Source: Bacteroidota bacterium (GTDB taxonomy: Bacteria > Bacteroidota > Bacteroidia > NS11-12g > UBA955). Taken from it: 64,000 nucleotides of DNA. The notes below the pieces were generated by a model. That model worked only from the letters and a program-made list of their open reading frames with translations. It made no database searches and was not told the DNA's origin. Each line of letters begins with the position of its first letter. Position 1 is the stretch's first letter. Shown piece after piece: positions 17,232-24,579 of the stretch. The stretch lies in contig JAMLHC010000005.1 in assembly GCA_023957335.1 (NCBI GenBank), positions 248,001 through 312,000 on the forward strand, in the 5' to 3' direction. A program made the translations under genes and the position numbers.

Positions 17232-17399
17232 ATGATTTTTCAAAAATTCATGTCTTATCTCCTCTTCTTTAGGAAAAACAAGACAAACGGTCAAAAACCA
17301 AACTTTAATTTGCGTGCCATGCACTTCATTAACAAGATTAGCATCCTTATGTTTATTCTTGGCATACTTTTTCTTATTGCAAAACTAATTCGTAACTAA
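17232..17399 (+). CDS. small single-TM membrane protein (DUF6728-like)
   Basis: The 55-residue protein has an amphipathic basic N-terminal half (MIFQKFMSYLLFFRKNKTNG), a conserved-looking NLRAMHFINKISILMF segment, and one transmembrane helix to the end. The layout resembles small Bacteroidota proteins of the DUF6728 type; I recall that family only approximately. I start at the ATG at 17232 because the -7 element lies just before it; an in-frame ATG at 17115 is upstream of the promoter. It is the first gene of a five-gene run with gaps of 7-15 bp, suggesting a membrane-linked job shared with the YugP-type protease. The function is unknown. Confidence 0.6.
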   Translation: MIFQKFMSYLLFFRKNKTNGQKPNFNLRAMHFINKISILMFILGILFLIAKLIRN

Positions 17400-17414
17400 T
17401 TATATTTATACACT

Positions 17415-18101
17415 ATGACCTTTACATTCGGCTCATTCATCTTGATGATTGCAATTACAGTAATCAGTTTAATTGTTAGTCAGACACTTAAATCAAAATT
17501 CAAAAAGTATTCTCAAATGCAACTCCGCACCAATCTTACTGGCAAAGAAGTAGCCGAAATGATGCTGCATGACAATGGTATAACAGATGTGCAAGTTATT
17601 CAGGTTAGCGGACAATTGACAGACCACTATAATCCAGCAAACAAAACAGTAAATCTGAGCGAGTCTGTCTATTATGAGCGTAATGCAGCAGCCGCAGCAG
17701 TAGCTGCACATGAGTGTGGTCATGCCGTACAACACGCACAAGCCTACAAATGGTTGACCATGCGTTCAAAACTCGTACCTATCGTTCAAGTATCGAGCCA
17801 ACTCATGACTTTTGTTTTGATAGGTGGAATACTGTTAATCAACACATTTCCTTCACTCTTATTGTTCGGAATTATATTATTTGCAGCAACAACTGTGTTC
17901 AGCTTTATTACACTCCCGGTGGAATTTGATGCTTCTTCCAGAGCATTAAAGTGGATGGAAGGTAAAAATATCGTAAACTCTCAAGAGCAATATTATGCAA
18001 AGGATGCACTGAAATGGGCAGCTATGACATACGTAGTTGCAGCGATAGGTTCGTTGGCTACATTGTTATATTACGTTGCAATTTTTTTAAATAGAAGATA
18101 G
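17415..18101 (+). CDS. YugP-type membrane zinc metallopeptidase
   Basis: The 228-residue integral membrane protein of the YugP (neutral zinc metallopeptidase 2) family has a TM helix at about 5-25. The zinc motif HECGHAVQH follows at 99-107 (HExxH plus a second His), then two hydrophobic segments (about 125-165) and a C-terminal TM at about 200-222. It is predicted to cleave membrane or membrane-proximal proteins; the substrates are unknown. It starts 15 bp after the small TM protein and ends 7 bp before the next gene, so it is probably cotranscribed. Family assignment is clear. Confidence 0.9.
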   Translation: MTFTFGSFILMIAITVISLIVSQTLKSKFKKYSQMQLRTNLTGKEVAEMMLHDNGITDVQVIQVSGQLTDHYNPANKTVNLSESVYYERNAAAAAVAAHECGHAVQHAQAYKWLTMRSKLVPIVQVSSQLMTFVLIGGILLINTFPSLLLFGIILFAATTVFSFITLPVEFDASSRALKWMEGKNIVNSQEQYYAKDALKWAAMTYVVAAIGSLATLLYYVAIFLNRR

Positions 18102-18108
18102 TCAGCAT

Positions 18109-19413
18109 TTGAGAGCGCTCCTCAAGATAACACTTGTCTTATTGTTATGCATGCATTCATTTTCTAATGCACAACAACTTATTCATTTAGAACTCGATCA
18201 AAGAGCCACAGACGATCAATTTAGAAAGTCGCAGGCAATAATTCCGGTATTTAAATATAAAGGTCAACCATTTGAAGGTGTTTCAGAATTTGGAATTAAA
18301 ACATCCAAAAATCACAAACCTGAAATGTTTACTGCCAAATTCCCCGATATGACAGGAATGCGAGATACAGCTTATACATTCTTGTTCTTTGGAGCCAATG
18401 AGGCTAAGCATCCTTTAGGATATGTCTTTTGTTTGCTTGGCAATAATAGCCGAATGCAAAACAATACTTATCTCTGGATTGACCGAAATATGAATTTGGA
18501 TCTTTCTGATGATGGCGCACCTGACACATTCAGTAATCAGTTTGATGTTTACCACAAAATCAGATTGTATAACACTACTGTTCCAGGTGCATATCATGAA
18601 ATTCAAATTTCAAGATATGAGTTTGACAAAAATATCCAATACAAAAAACTATTGGATGATCATTACAAAAAGAATAGTGGAAATAAGGTTTTTGCAGGAG
18701 CAGATTATTCATTTCGAGAACAACGTTTCATTATCCATTCTGCCAATTATAAAAATGGTAACGATTCTTTTAAGATAGCATTGAAGGATTTTAATTGTAA
18801 CGGACTATATCATGACAAAGGTTTTGACCAGATTCTTTTGGGCGAGTATAATGCGACTGAATTAGGAGGGATAATCTATGAAATGGAGGGGAAAGTGCTC
18901 AGTTTTGAGTGGAACCAAAAAAAATACATTATAATTCAAATTGACCCCTCCGGTAAATTTATTGATTTTTATTATGATTCTAAAGCACAGCCGGACAGAC
19001 AATTAAAATTCGGGAAGAAAATTCCTAAATTTAAAGTTGCCTTTGCGGATGATCAAATTAAACCCAGAAAAATCAGAAAATTCAGACGCAAACCCGTATA
19101 TGTCATGTTTTGGAATTTTGAAAGCCCTACTTTTGCTCAGGACACGGCTAACTTAGGAATTATACAACGTGAATTCGGAGACAAAATCCACATCATTACA
19201 TTAAATTATGGAGAAACTCCAAAGAAAGTATTGGGTTGGGCTCATCGTAATAATATAAAATACACTGTCGGCATAGCGAATAAAAAACTGCTTGACAAAT
19301 ACTATGTGGAAGCATTGCCCACAAGTTTTTTGACCAATAAAAGGCAACGCTTATGCGAAATTAATTTAACTTCGCAGGAACTTTTAGAAAGACTCCGAAA
19401 ACAATATCAATAA
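18109..19413 (+). CDS. exported protein with thioredoxin-fold C-terminus lacking CxxC
   Basis: The 434-residue exported protein has a signal peptide (MRALLKITLVLLLCMHSFSNAQ). An unassigned domain (about 25-300) contains DRNMNLDLSDDG and LKDFNCNG segments that could bind calcium. The C-terminal 120 residues look like a TlpA/thioredoxin fold: the VYVMFWNFESPTFAQD strand-helix and the cis-Pro loop ALPTSFL are recognisable, but the usual WCxxC is ESPT (about 338-341), so disulfide exchange is not expected. The start is TTG at 18109, 7 bp after the YugP stop; no ATG fits the signal peptide. A redox-dead, binding or scaffold role is an inference. Confidence 0.65.
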   Translation: MRALLKITLVLLLCMHSFSNAQQLIHLELDQRATDDQFRKSQAIIPVFKYKGQPFEGVSEFGIKTSKNHKPEMFTAKFPDMTGMRDTAYTFLFFGANEAKHPLGYVFCLLGNNSRMQNNTYLWIDRNMNLDLSDDGAPDTFSNQFDVYHKIRLYNTTVPGAYHEIQISRYEFDKNIQYKKLLDDHYKKNSGNKVFAGADYSFREQRFIIHSANYKNGNDSFKIALKDFNCNGLYHDKGFDQILLGEYNATELGGIIYEMEGKVLSFEWNQKKYIIIQIDPSGKFIDFYYDSKAQPDRQLKFGKKIPKFKVAFADDQIKPRKIRKFRRKPVYVMFWNFESPTFAQDTANLGIIQREFGDKIHIITLNYGETPKKVLGWAHRNNIKYTVGIANKKLLDKYYVEALPTSFLTNKRQRLCEINLTSQELLERLRKQYQ

Positions 19414-19423
19414 ATATACTCAC

Positions 19424-20338
19424 ATGACAGAAGAAACAAAGAACTCAAACAATTCAAAAAGTAAAATTGTAATTATCCTACTTGCAGTGCTGCTATTAGG
19501 CTCCGGTGGTTTAAGCTATTGGCAATACTCGGAATACAAAGCTTTGCAGCAGCAATTGACAGAAACTAAAGACGATTTACAAGCTACAATGACCGCTAAG
19601 GATAGCTTGGCGCTTAGTCTAAATGAATTGGAAAAAAAATTAGCCTCTATAGAATCAGAAAGAGCTGAACTTGCTGATTATGCAGGAACACTCGAAACTG
19701 ATGTTGCTAACCTTAAAAAGACCATTGCAGATTTACGCTCCAGATTAGCAAAAGCTTCACCGGAAGAAATTGCTAGATTAAAAAAGGAAGTAGAAGCAGC
19801 GACTTCAAAAGCTAATGACTATGAAGCAGAAATCAACAAACTCAAAGCTGAAAATGAAGAACTAAAAAAGCAAGGTGCAGAACTAACTGAACAAAATATT
19901 ACACTCACGAATATCAATCAGACCCTTGATACCAAAGTTCAAAAAGCTTCTGTTGCTCAATATGCTCCCATTAAACTTACGCTTGGCAGAATGAAAAAGA
20001 AAGGGTTTAAAGAGGAAACCAAAGTAAGACGAGTGGAAGAGATACATGTTGACATAGATGTGATTGAAAACCCAATTGTTAGCACCCCAAGCGACCAAGT
20101 CGTGATTATCAGAATCATCGATCCTGATAAAACTGTTTTGTCTAAAGTAGAAAATAATAAAGATTTAGTAGATAAGTCCCAAGTTTATACCATTAAACAA
20201 AGCTATAGTTTTGATGGAAAGTCAAAAAAAATCAATCTTGTTTACACTCCAGAATCTAAACTAAAAAAAGGTGCGTACAAAGTAGAGTTTTGGGCAAATG
20301 GTGTACTCAAACAAACCGGTTCTTTTGAGTTAGAATAA
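19424..20338 (+). CDS. membrane-anchored periplasmic coiled-coil protein
   Basis: The 304-residue protein has a cytoplasmic Asn/Lys-rich N-terminus, one TM helix at about 14-33, and a long coiled coil (about 40-175) with strong heptads such as LKKTIADLRSRL and INKLKAENEELKK. A beta-rich C-terminal domain follows (about 180-304, QVVIIRIIDPDKTVLS ... AYKVEFWANGVLKQTG). Topology predicts the coiled coil in the periplasm. I do not recognise the C-terminal domain, although similar TM-coil-beta proteins are common in Bacteroidota. It lies 10 bp after the thioredoxin-fold gene and 8 bp before the acyltransferase gene in the same operon. The function is unknown. Confidence 0.7.
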   Translation: MTEETKNSNNSKSKIVIILLAVLLLGSGGLSYWQYSEYKALQQQLTETKDDLQATMTAKDSLALSLNELEKKLASIESERAELADYAGTLETDVANLKKTIADLRSRLAKASPEEIARLKKEVEAATSKANDYEAEINKLKAENEELKKQGAELTEQNITLTNINQTLDTKVQKASVAQYAPIKLTLGRMKKKGFKEETKVRRVEEIHVDIDVIENPIVSTPSDQVVIIRIIDPDKTVLSKVENNKDLVDKSQVYTIKQSYSFDGKSKKINLVYTPESKLKKGAYKVEFWANGVLKQTGSFELE

Positions 20339-20346
20339 GTTTAATT

Positions 20347-21222
20347 TTGAATATACTTCAAAAGTTATTTTTTTATTACCCACTAAAAACATTGAGCCTG
20401 CTACCCTTGCAGGCTCTTTATTTTTTCGTCTATCCAATTTACATTCTTCTTTTCTATATCCTAAAATACAGACGCGCTGTCACCAAACAAAATCTCACCA
20501 ATGCATTTCCACATAAGTCACAATTTGAAATTCAACAATTAGAAAAGAAATACTATCGGTATTTGAGCAGATTGTTGGCTGAGTTAATTAAAGGATTAAC
20601 AATCAGCGAATCTGAACTACGAAAAAGGGTTATATTGCATGATAGAGAAGTATTACAAGGTATTTATGATAAATACGGAGCTTCTATGGTTTTACTTGGT
20701 CATTATGGAAATTGGGAATTAATTGCGCTTGCTGCAGAGTTAGTAGCTCCACATCATTTTTGTATCGTATATAAACCCATTCACAATTCTTTTGTGAATC
20801 AATTAATGAATAAAACAAGGAAACGGTTTGGTGCAGACACACTTCCTATGGAATTTACATACAGCACAATTAAGAATTCACAATCGGATAAAACGCTTTT
20901 TACACTTGTAGCAGACCAAAGTCCTTCAAATCTAAAAAGTGCACAATGGGTTAAATTTCTTAATCAAGACACTGCCTTTATGTCGGGTGCAGATTTGCTT
21001 AATAAAAGACTCAATATTCCTGTTTGTTATTTACATGTTAAATCATCAAAATCAGGGTTTTATGAATTATACCCTAAAGTGATAATTGAAAGCAATAATT
21101 CAGATCAGGGATCGAATCTTATTAAGCAATATGCCGAACTACTTGAAGCCGACATCACTCAAAAGCCCGAAATGTGGCTATGGTCGCACAAAAGATGGAA
21201 ACATAAGCCTGCAAATAATTAA
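20347..21222 (+). CDS. lipid A acyltransferase-like protein (LpxL/HtrB family)
   Basis: The 291-residue protein has an N-terminal membrane anchor (about 10-40) and the acyltransferase signature HYGNWE at 119-124 (the HxxxxE catalytic dyad). VADQSP at about 198-203 and TAFMSGADLL match the LpxL/LpxM/HtrB family pattern. It should transfer a secondary acyl chain onto lipid A or an aminolipid at the inner leaflet of the inner membrane. The start is TTG at 20347, 8 bp after the preceding stop; no ATG exists before the catalytic domain. It is the last gene of the operon that begins at 17232. Confidence 0.85.
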   Translation: MNILQKLFFYYPLKTLSLLPLQALYFFVYPIYILLFYILKYRRAVTKQNLTNAFPHKSQFEIQQLEKKYYRYLSRLLAELIKGLTISESELRKRVILHDREVLQGIYDKYGASMVLLGHYGNWELIALAAELVAPHHFCIVYKPIHNSFVNQLMNKTRKRFGADTLPMEFTYSTIKNSQSDKTLFTLVADQSPSNLKSAQWVKFLNQDTAFMSGADLLNKRLNIPVCYLHVKSSKSGFYELYPKVIIESNNSDQGSNLIKQYAELLEADITQKPEMWLWSHKRWKHKPANN

Positions 21223-21255
21223 TTGCGAAGGATTTTTACCGGCACTTTGAATTAA

Positions 21256-21287
21256 TATTAATAATGCTGATAATCAGTGTATTAATA
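21256..21287. promoter_or_regulatory. 32-bp palindromic element between the acyltransferase and ArsR genes
   Basis: TATTAATA (21256-21263), CTGAT (21267-21271), a central A, ATCAG (21273-21277) and TATTAATA (21280-21287) make a nearly symmetrical element. There is no T-tract, so it is not an obvious terminator. It could be a regulator site or transcript-end hairpin. Confidence 0.4.
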
Positions 21288-21330
21288 GCAGTACCTTAAA
21301 TTACAGATAGAAGGTCTTTGTTGCTATATT

Positions 21331-21393
21331 TAGCAAGTCATAAATGCACTTTAACAATAAGGCTTGCTATTTCAAATCGTTATTGTATGTTTG
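21331..21393 (+). promoter_or_regulatory. promoter and possible operator of the ArsR-family gene
   Basis: TTG (21364-21366), a 19-bp spacer and TATGTTTG (21386-21393) form a full -33/-7 promoter ending 4 nt before the ATG at 21398, so the mRNA is probably leaderless. The -33 TTG lies in one arm of a 7-bp inverted repeat, TAGCAAG (21331-21337) and CTTGCTA (21363-21369), which could be the binding site of the encoded regulator. Confidence 0.55.
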
Positions 21394-21397
21394 CGAT

Positions 21398-21736
21398 ATG
21401 GCAAAATCAAAAAATAATTTGTTTGAAAGTAAAGAAACATCCATATCTGAGATTGCAAAATCGCTTGCGCATCCTGCACGGGTACAAATACTCAAACTTT
21501 TATTAATTAAAAGCCCGCAAAATTGTTCGTCAATAGTAGAACAAATTCCTCTTGCACAGGCGACTGTGTCACAACACTTGGCTGCACTTAAATTTTCCGG
21601 ACTCCTAACCGATAAAAAGGAAGGCAATATGGTTTTGTATTCTGCCGATAGGGATTTGTGTATAAAAGCCCACAGACTTTTCTCTGATTTATTCGTTGGA
21701 CATCTCAAGGATGGAAAACAACAAAAGTTGTTTTAG
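21398..21736 (+). CDS. ArsR-family winged-helix regulator
   Basis: The 112-residue DNA-binding protein has an ArsR-type winged helix: ISEIAKSLAHPARVQILKLL, the recognition helix LAQATVSQHLAALKFSGLL (about 55-73) and the wing KKEGNMVLYS. The metal-binding ELCVCDL motif of ArsR/SmtB sensors is absent and there is only a scattered Cys pair, so a metal-responsive role is not supported. The start is the ATG 4 nt after the -7 element; an in-frame ATG at 21344 would lie upstream of the promoter. Its 3' end overlaps the convergent XRE gene by 4 bp. Confidence 0.85.
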   Translation: MAKSKNNLFESKETSISEIAKSLAHPARVQILKLLLIKSPQNCSSIVEQIPLAQATVSQHLAALKFSGLLTDKKEGNMVLYSADRDLCIKAHRLFSDLFVGHLKDGKQQKLF

Positions 21737-22086
21737 CCATGAATATGTTTAAGGTCATCTAATAAACCAATCTCTGTTCTATAATGCTCTGTCATGAGCA
21801 TTTTCAACAGTTTAATTTTATTATTAAAATCTACGCTGTCTGAGCTATCAATTTTATCGCCAACCCCCACCCTTTTCATTTCACCGTTACCCAGTAGTAA
21901 CCAATCAGGAGAAACGTCTTTAAATGCCCTTAGAATGCTTAAGATTAAGTCTAAACTGGGGTTGTTTCTGCCAGAGCTAATATGAGACAATGTAGCTGCA
22001 GAAATATTTAATTTCTCAGACATAGCCCTTTTGTCTAATCCAAGGTCGGACATCAATTCGTTTATGCGTTCAACAATCTCTTTCAT
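21733..22086 (-). CDS. XRE-family helix-turn-helix regulator
   Basis: The 117-residue protein has an N-terminal Cro/C1-type HTH (about 5-65; LGLDKRAMSEKLNISAATLS followed by HISSGRNNPSLDLILSIL). A short helical C-terminus (about 85-117) may dimerise. PDWLLLGNGEM is typical of stand-alone XRE regulators in Bacteroidota. Its promoter overlaps a cluster of TGTAAA/TTTACA palindromes, suggesting autoregulation. It converges on the ArsR gene with a 4-bp overlap and diverges from holB. There is no adjacent toxin-like gene, so I do not call it an antitoxin. Confidence 0.85.
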   Translation of the reverse strand: MKEIVERINELMSDLGLDKRAMSEKLNISAATLSHISSGRNNPSLDLILSILRAFKDVSPDWLLLGNGEMKRVGVGDKIDSSDSVDFNNKIKLLKMLMTEHYRTEIGLLDDLKHIHG

Positions 22087-22093
22087 ATCAAGT

Positions 22094-22141
22094 GTAAATT
22101 TACATTGTACAAATGTAAATCCTGCTGAATTACATTTGTAA
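22094..22141. promoter_or_regulatory. operator cluster and promoter of the XRE gene
   Basis: The region holds the palindrome GTAAATTTAC (22094-22103), the 9-bp inverted repeat ATTTACATT (22098-22106) and AATGTAAAT (22112-22120), and a further TTACA-TT-TGTAA (22130-22141). The minus-strand -7 element TACATTTG (plus 22110-22117), 23 nt before the XRE start, lies inside the second palindrome. A plus-strand TACATTTG also occurs at 22131-22138. Confidence 0.6.
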
Positions 22142-22203
22142 AATCGAGTTTTTAGTTATTGTCAATTTGTTCACATCTTATTATGAGTCCGATAAATAAA
22201 ATC

Positions 22204-22211
22204 TAACTTTG
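22204..22211 (+). promoter_or_regulatory. -7 promoter element of holB-ricT
   Basis: TAACTTTG is an exact TAnnTTTG match, ending 7 nt before the ATG at 22219. The mRNA should be leaderless or nearly so. Confidence 0.6.
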
Positions 22212-22218
22212 CCTTCCT

Positions 22219-23358
22219 ATGTTATTCAAAGAACTTGCTATTTCAGCCCATATCAATGAACGGATTGTTAGCTTGAATAAAACCGGCAAAATTCCTCATG
22301 CAATTTTATTTCCTGCAAGTGAAGGGACTGGTAATTTAGCGGTTGCTATTGCTTTTGCACAATACATACTTTGTGACAATCCTTCAGAATTAGATTCTTG
22401 TGGTGCGTGTCCGCATTGTATAAAATCTCGCGCCTATATGCACCCTGATATTTTTTACTCTTTTCCTTTTGTCGGTTCAAAAGACAAAGAACTTTCTACT
22501 TTTTTTCTTGAAGAATGGCGCAAATTATTAAATCAAACACCTTACCCAACTATACGTGATTGGCAAGAGTATTTGGACAGCAAAAACAAACAGCTTAACA
22601 TCTACATATCCGAAATTAGAAATATTGCTAAACGTTTGAGCTTAAAATCTTATTCAGGGAAAAAGAAAATACTCATTTTGTGGCTGCCGGAATACTTAGG
22701 CAAAGAAGGAAATATCTTACTAAAACTAATTGAAGAACCTCCCGATAACACATTATTCTTCCTTGTAACTGAAGATGAAAATTCGATTCTACGGACGATT
22801 ATTTCACGTACTCAACGGATTTATATACCCAAACCCGATTCTGAGGATATCGCAAACTATTTGATATCAATCAACAATGAATTATCATTTGAAAAAGCGA
22901 GCTCAATCGCTTTGGCATCAAAGGGAAATGTTAATGCTGCCATTGCCATGCTGAATGAAATACAAGAGCCTTTCTTTGATAATTTCAGAAATTGGCTACT
23001 GGCTTGTTATAAAGGACGATATTCTGATATCATCGCCAGTATAGAACAGATAAATTCAGGAAGCAGAGACTTTGTCATTAATTTTCTCAATTACGGTTTA
23101 GAAATAATGCGTGAGGTATTTTTATATCAACATCAAGGTCTCATTGATAAGATGTCAGAAAAAGAAAATGAATTTTTGTCTAATTTTGCCAAGACAATGG
23201 AAGGGCGTTCCTTTGACGCTATATATAATCAAATGAATAGTGCTATTAATGGTATTGAAAGGAACGGAAATATTAAACTACTTCTTACAAACCTTTCCAT
23301 TGAATTAAACAAAATATTTAAAGGTAAAGAAATTAATAAATCAGTGTATGGGATGTAG
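22219..23358 (+). CDS. holB: DNA polymerase III delta-prime subunit
   Basis: The 379-residue AAA+-fold clamp-loader subunit has HAILFPASEGTGNLAVA where the Walker A lies, without the GKT needed for ATP hydrolysis, as expected for delta-prime. A zinc-binding-like Cys set follows (CDNPSELDSCGACPHC), then ILWLPEYLGKEGNILLKLIEEPPDNTLF-like text (sensor/SRC region) with SRT in place of SRC near residue 195. It helps load the sliding clamp at the replication fork. It overlaps ricT by 11 bp; holB-ricT is a recurring Bacteroidota pair. It has its own promoter. Confidence 0.88.
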   Translation: MLFKELAISAHINERIVSLNKTGKIPHAILFPASEGTGNLAVAIAFAQYILCDNPSELDSCGACPHCIKSRAYMHPDIFYSFPFVGSKDKELSTFFLEEWRKLLNQTPYPTIRDWQEYLDSKNKQLNIYISEIRNIAKRLSLKSYSGKKKILILWLPEYLGKEGNILLKLIEEPPDNTLFFLVTEDENSILRTIISRTQRIYIPKPDSEDIANYLISINNELSFEKASSIALASKGNVNAAIAMLNEIQEPFFDNFRNWLLACYKGRYSDIIASIEQINSGSRDFVINFLNYGLEIMREVFLYQHQGLIDKMSEKENEFLSNFAKTMEGRSFDAIYNQMNSAINGIERNGNIKLLLTNLSIELNKIFKGKEINKSVYGM

Positions 23359-24541
23359 TAATTGTGGAGGTGGCACGCATAACGGGTTAAAACCGGCAGG
23401 TTGTAAAAACAACGGAAATTGTGGAACTTCGGGATGTAATAAATTAAATACGTATGATTGGCTAAGTCATATTGAAAGACCGATTGGTTACAAACCTTTC
23501 AACATAGTAGAAATACGATTTAAAGGTGGACGTAAAGAGTATTATCAAAATACGAATAGTTTAAAGCTGACAATTGGAGACCTTGTTGTTGTGGATGCCG
23601 AAACGGGTTACGATGTGGGAGAAGTTCTCTTAAAAGATGAGTTAGTAAAGTTGCAACTCAAAAAGAGAGGTTTAACAGCGGAGCAAGTAGATAAAAAAAT
23701 TCAACGTATTTGCAACGAACAAGATCGTGAAAAATATTTTAAAGCAAAAGAAAGAGAAGCCGCTACCCTAACTCGAGCCAGGACAGTTGCACTTGAAATG
23801 AAATTAGCTATGAAACTGAGTGACATTGACTTTCAAGGTGACAACAGAAAAGTTACTTTTTACTATACAGCCGAAAGCAGAGTTGATTTCAGGGAACTGA
23901 TTCGGGTGTATGCAGATGAGTTTAAAGTCAAAATTGAGATGCGGCAGATTGGTTTCAGAAATGAGGCTGCACGTTTAGGAGGGATTGGTTCTTGTGGGAG
24001 AGAACTTTGTTGCAGTACATGGTTAACTGATTTCAAACAAGTTAGTATAAATGCTGCAAGAACTCAAAACCTCTCAATTAACATGCTTAAGCTCAGCGGT
24101 GTTTGCGGAAAATTGAAATGTTGTTTAAACTTTGAGTTAGATATCTATATGGATGCCCTTAAACAGTTTCCAAGAACTAAAAATGTTGTACTTGAAACCG
24201 AAACCGGCTCCGCTTATCTACAGAAAATTGATATTCTAAAAAACCTGATGTGGTTTCAGACAGGTGATGATACAAATTGGGTGCCTTTGAATACAGAGGT
24301 AGTTAAGCAATATATGAAGCTGAACGAATCAGGAAAAAAGATACCTGCCATTACAGTAACTAAATCTGAAACTTCTACTACTCCCACTGCTGTCAGAGAA
24401 AAAACAGATTTCATGAAGTCAGAAGACTTATTGAGTTCAGACCTTGAAGGTCTTGACAAAAAGACACAAAAGCATTCTAACAACAATAAAAGACATCACC
24501 ACAAACACCACAAGGGTAATAACAACAAAAGGGGCAATTAG
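23348..24541 (+). CDS. ricT: PSP1-domain protein RicT (YaaT-like)
   Basis: The 397-residue protein has the PSP1 C-terminal domain in its central part (about 40-290), with the invariant-looking cysteine region IGSCGRELCCSTWL (about 217-230) and SGVCGKLKCCLNFE (about 250-263). Additional Cys occur in the N-terminus (MGCSNCGGG and CKNNGNCGTSGC). RicT belongs to an Fe-S-containing complex that affects RNA processing in Bacillus; the role in Bacteroidota is not settled. The last 25 residues form a low-complexity tail of His, Lys and Asn. It overlaps holB, and an intrinsic terminator spans its stop codon. Confidence 0.85.
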   Translation: MGCSNCGGGTHNGLKPAGCKNNGNCGTSGCNKLNTYDWLSHIERPIGYKPFNIVEIRFKGGRKEYYQNTNSLKLTIGDLVVVDAETGYDVGEVLLKDELVKLQLKKRGLTAEQVDKKIQRICNEQDREKYFKAKEREAATLTRARTVALEMKLAMKLSDIDFQGDNRKVTFYYTAESRVDFRELIRVYADEFKVKIEMRQIGFRNEAARLGGIGSCGRELCCSTWLTDFKQVSINAARTQNLSINMLKLSGVCGKLKCCLNFELDIYMDALKQFPRTKNVVLETETGSAYLQKIDILKNLMWFQTGDDTNWVPLNTEVVKQYMKLNESGKKIPAITVTKSETSTTPTAVREKTDFMKSEDLLSSDLEGLDKKTQKHSNNNKRHHHKHHKGNNNKRGN

Positions 24542-24556
24542 TCTTGTCCCTTTTGT
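24525..24556 (+). terminator. intrinsic terminator at the end of ricT
   Basis: ACAAAAGGGGCA (24525-24536) pairs with TGTCCCTTTTGT (24545-24556), a 12-bp stem with one G-U pair and an 8-nt loop that contains the ricT stop. The T-rich right arm supplies the tail; the A-rich left arm may let it serve the convergent gene too. Confidence 0.6.
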
Positions 24557-24579
24557 TTATAAACAGTTGCTGCCTATTT

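Noticed and set aside
21733..22086. XRE regulator as antitoxin of a toxin-antitoxin pair
   Set aside because: The adjacent small gene is an ArsR-type winged helix, not a toxin family, and the two converge rather than form an operon.
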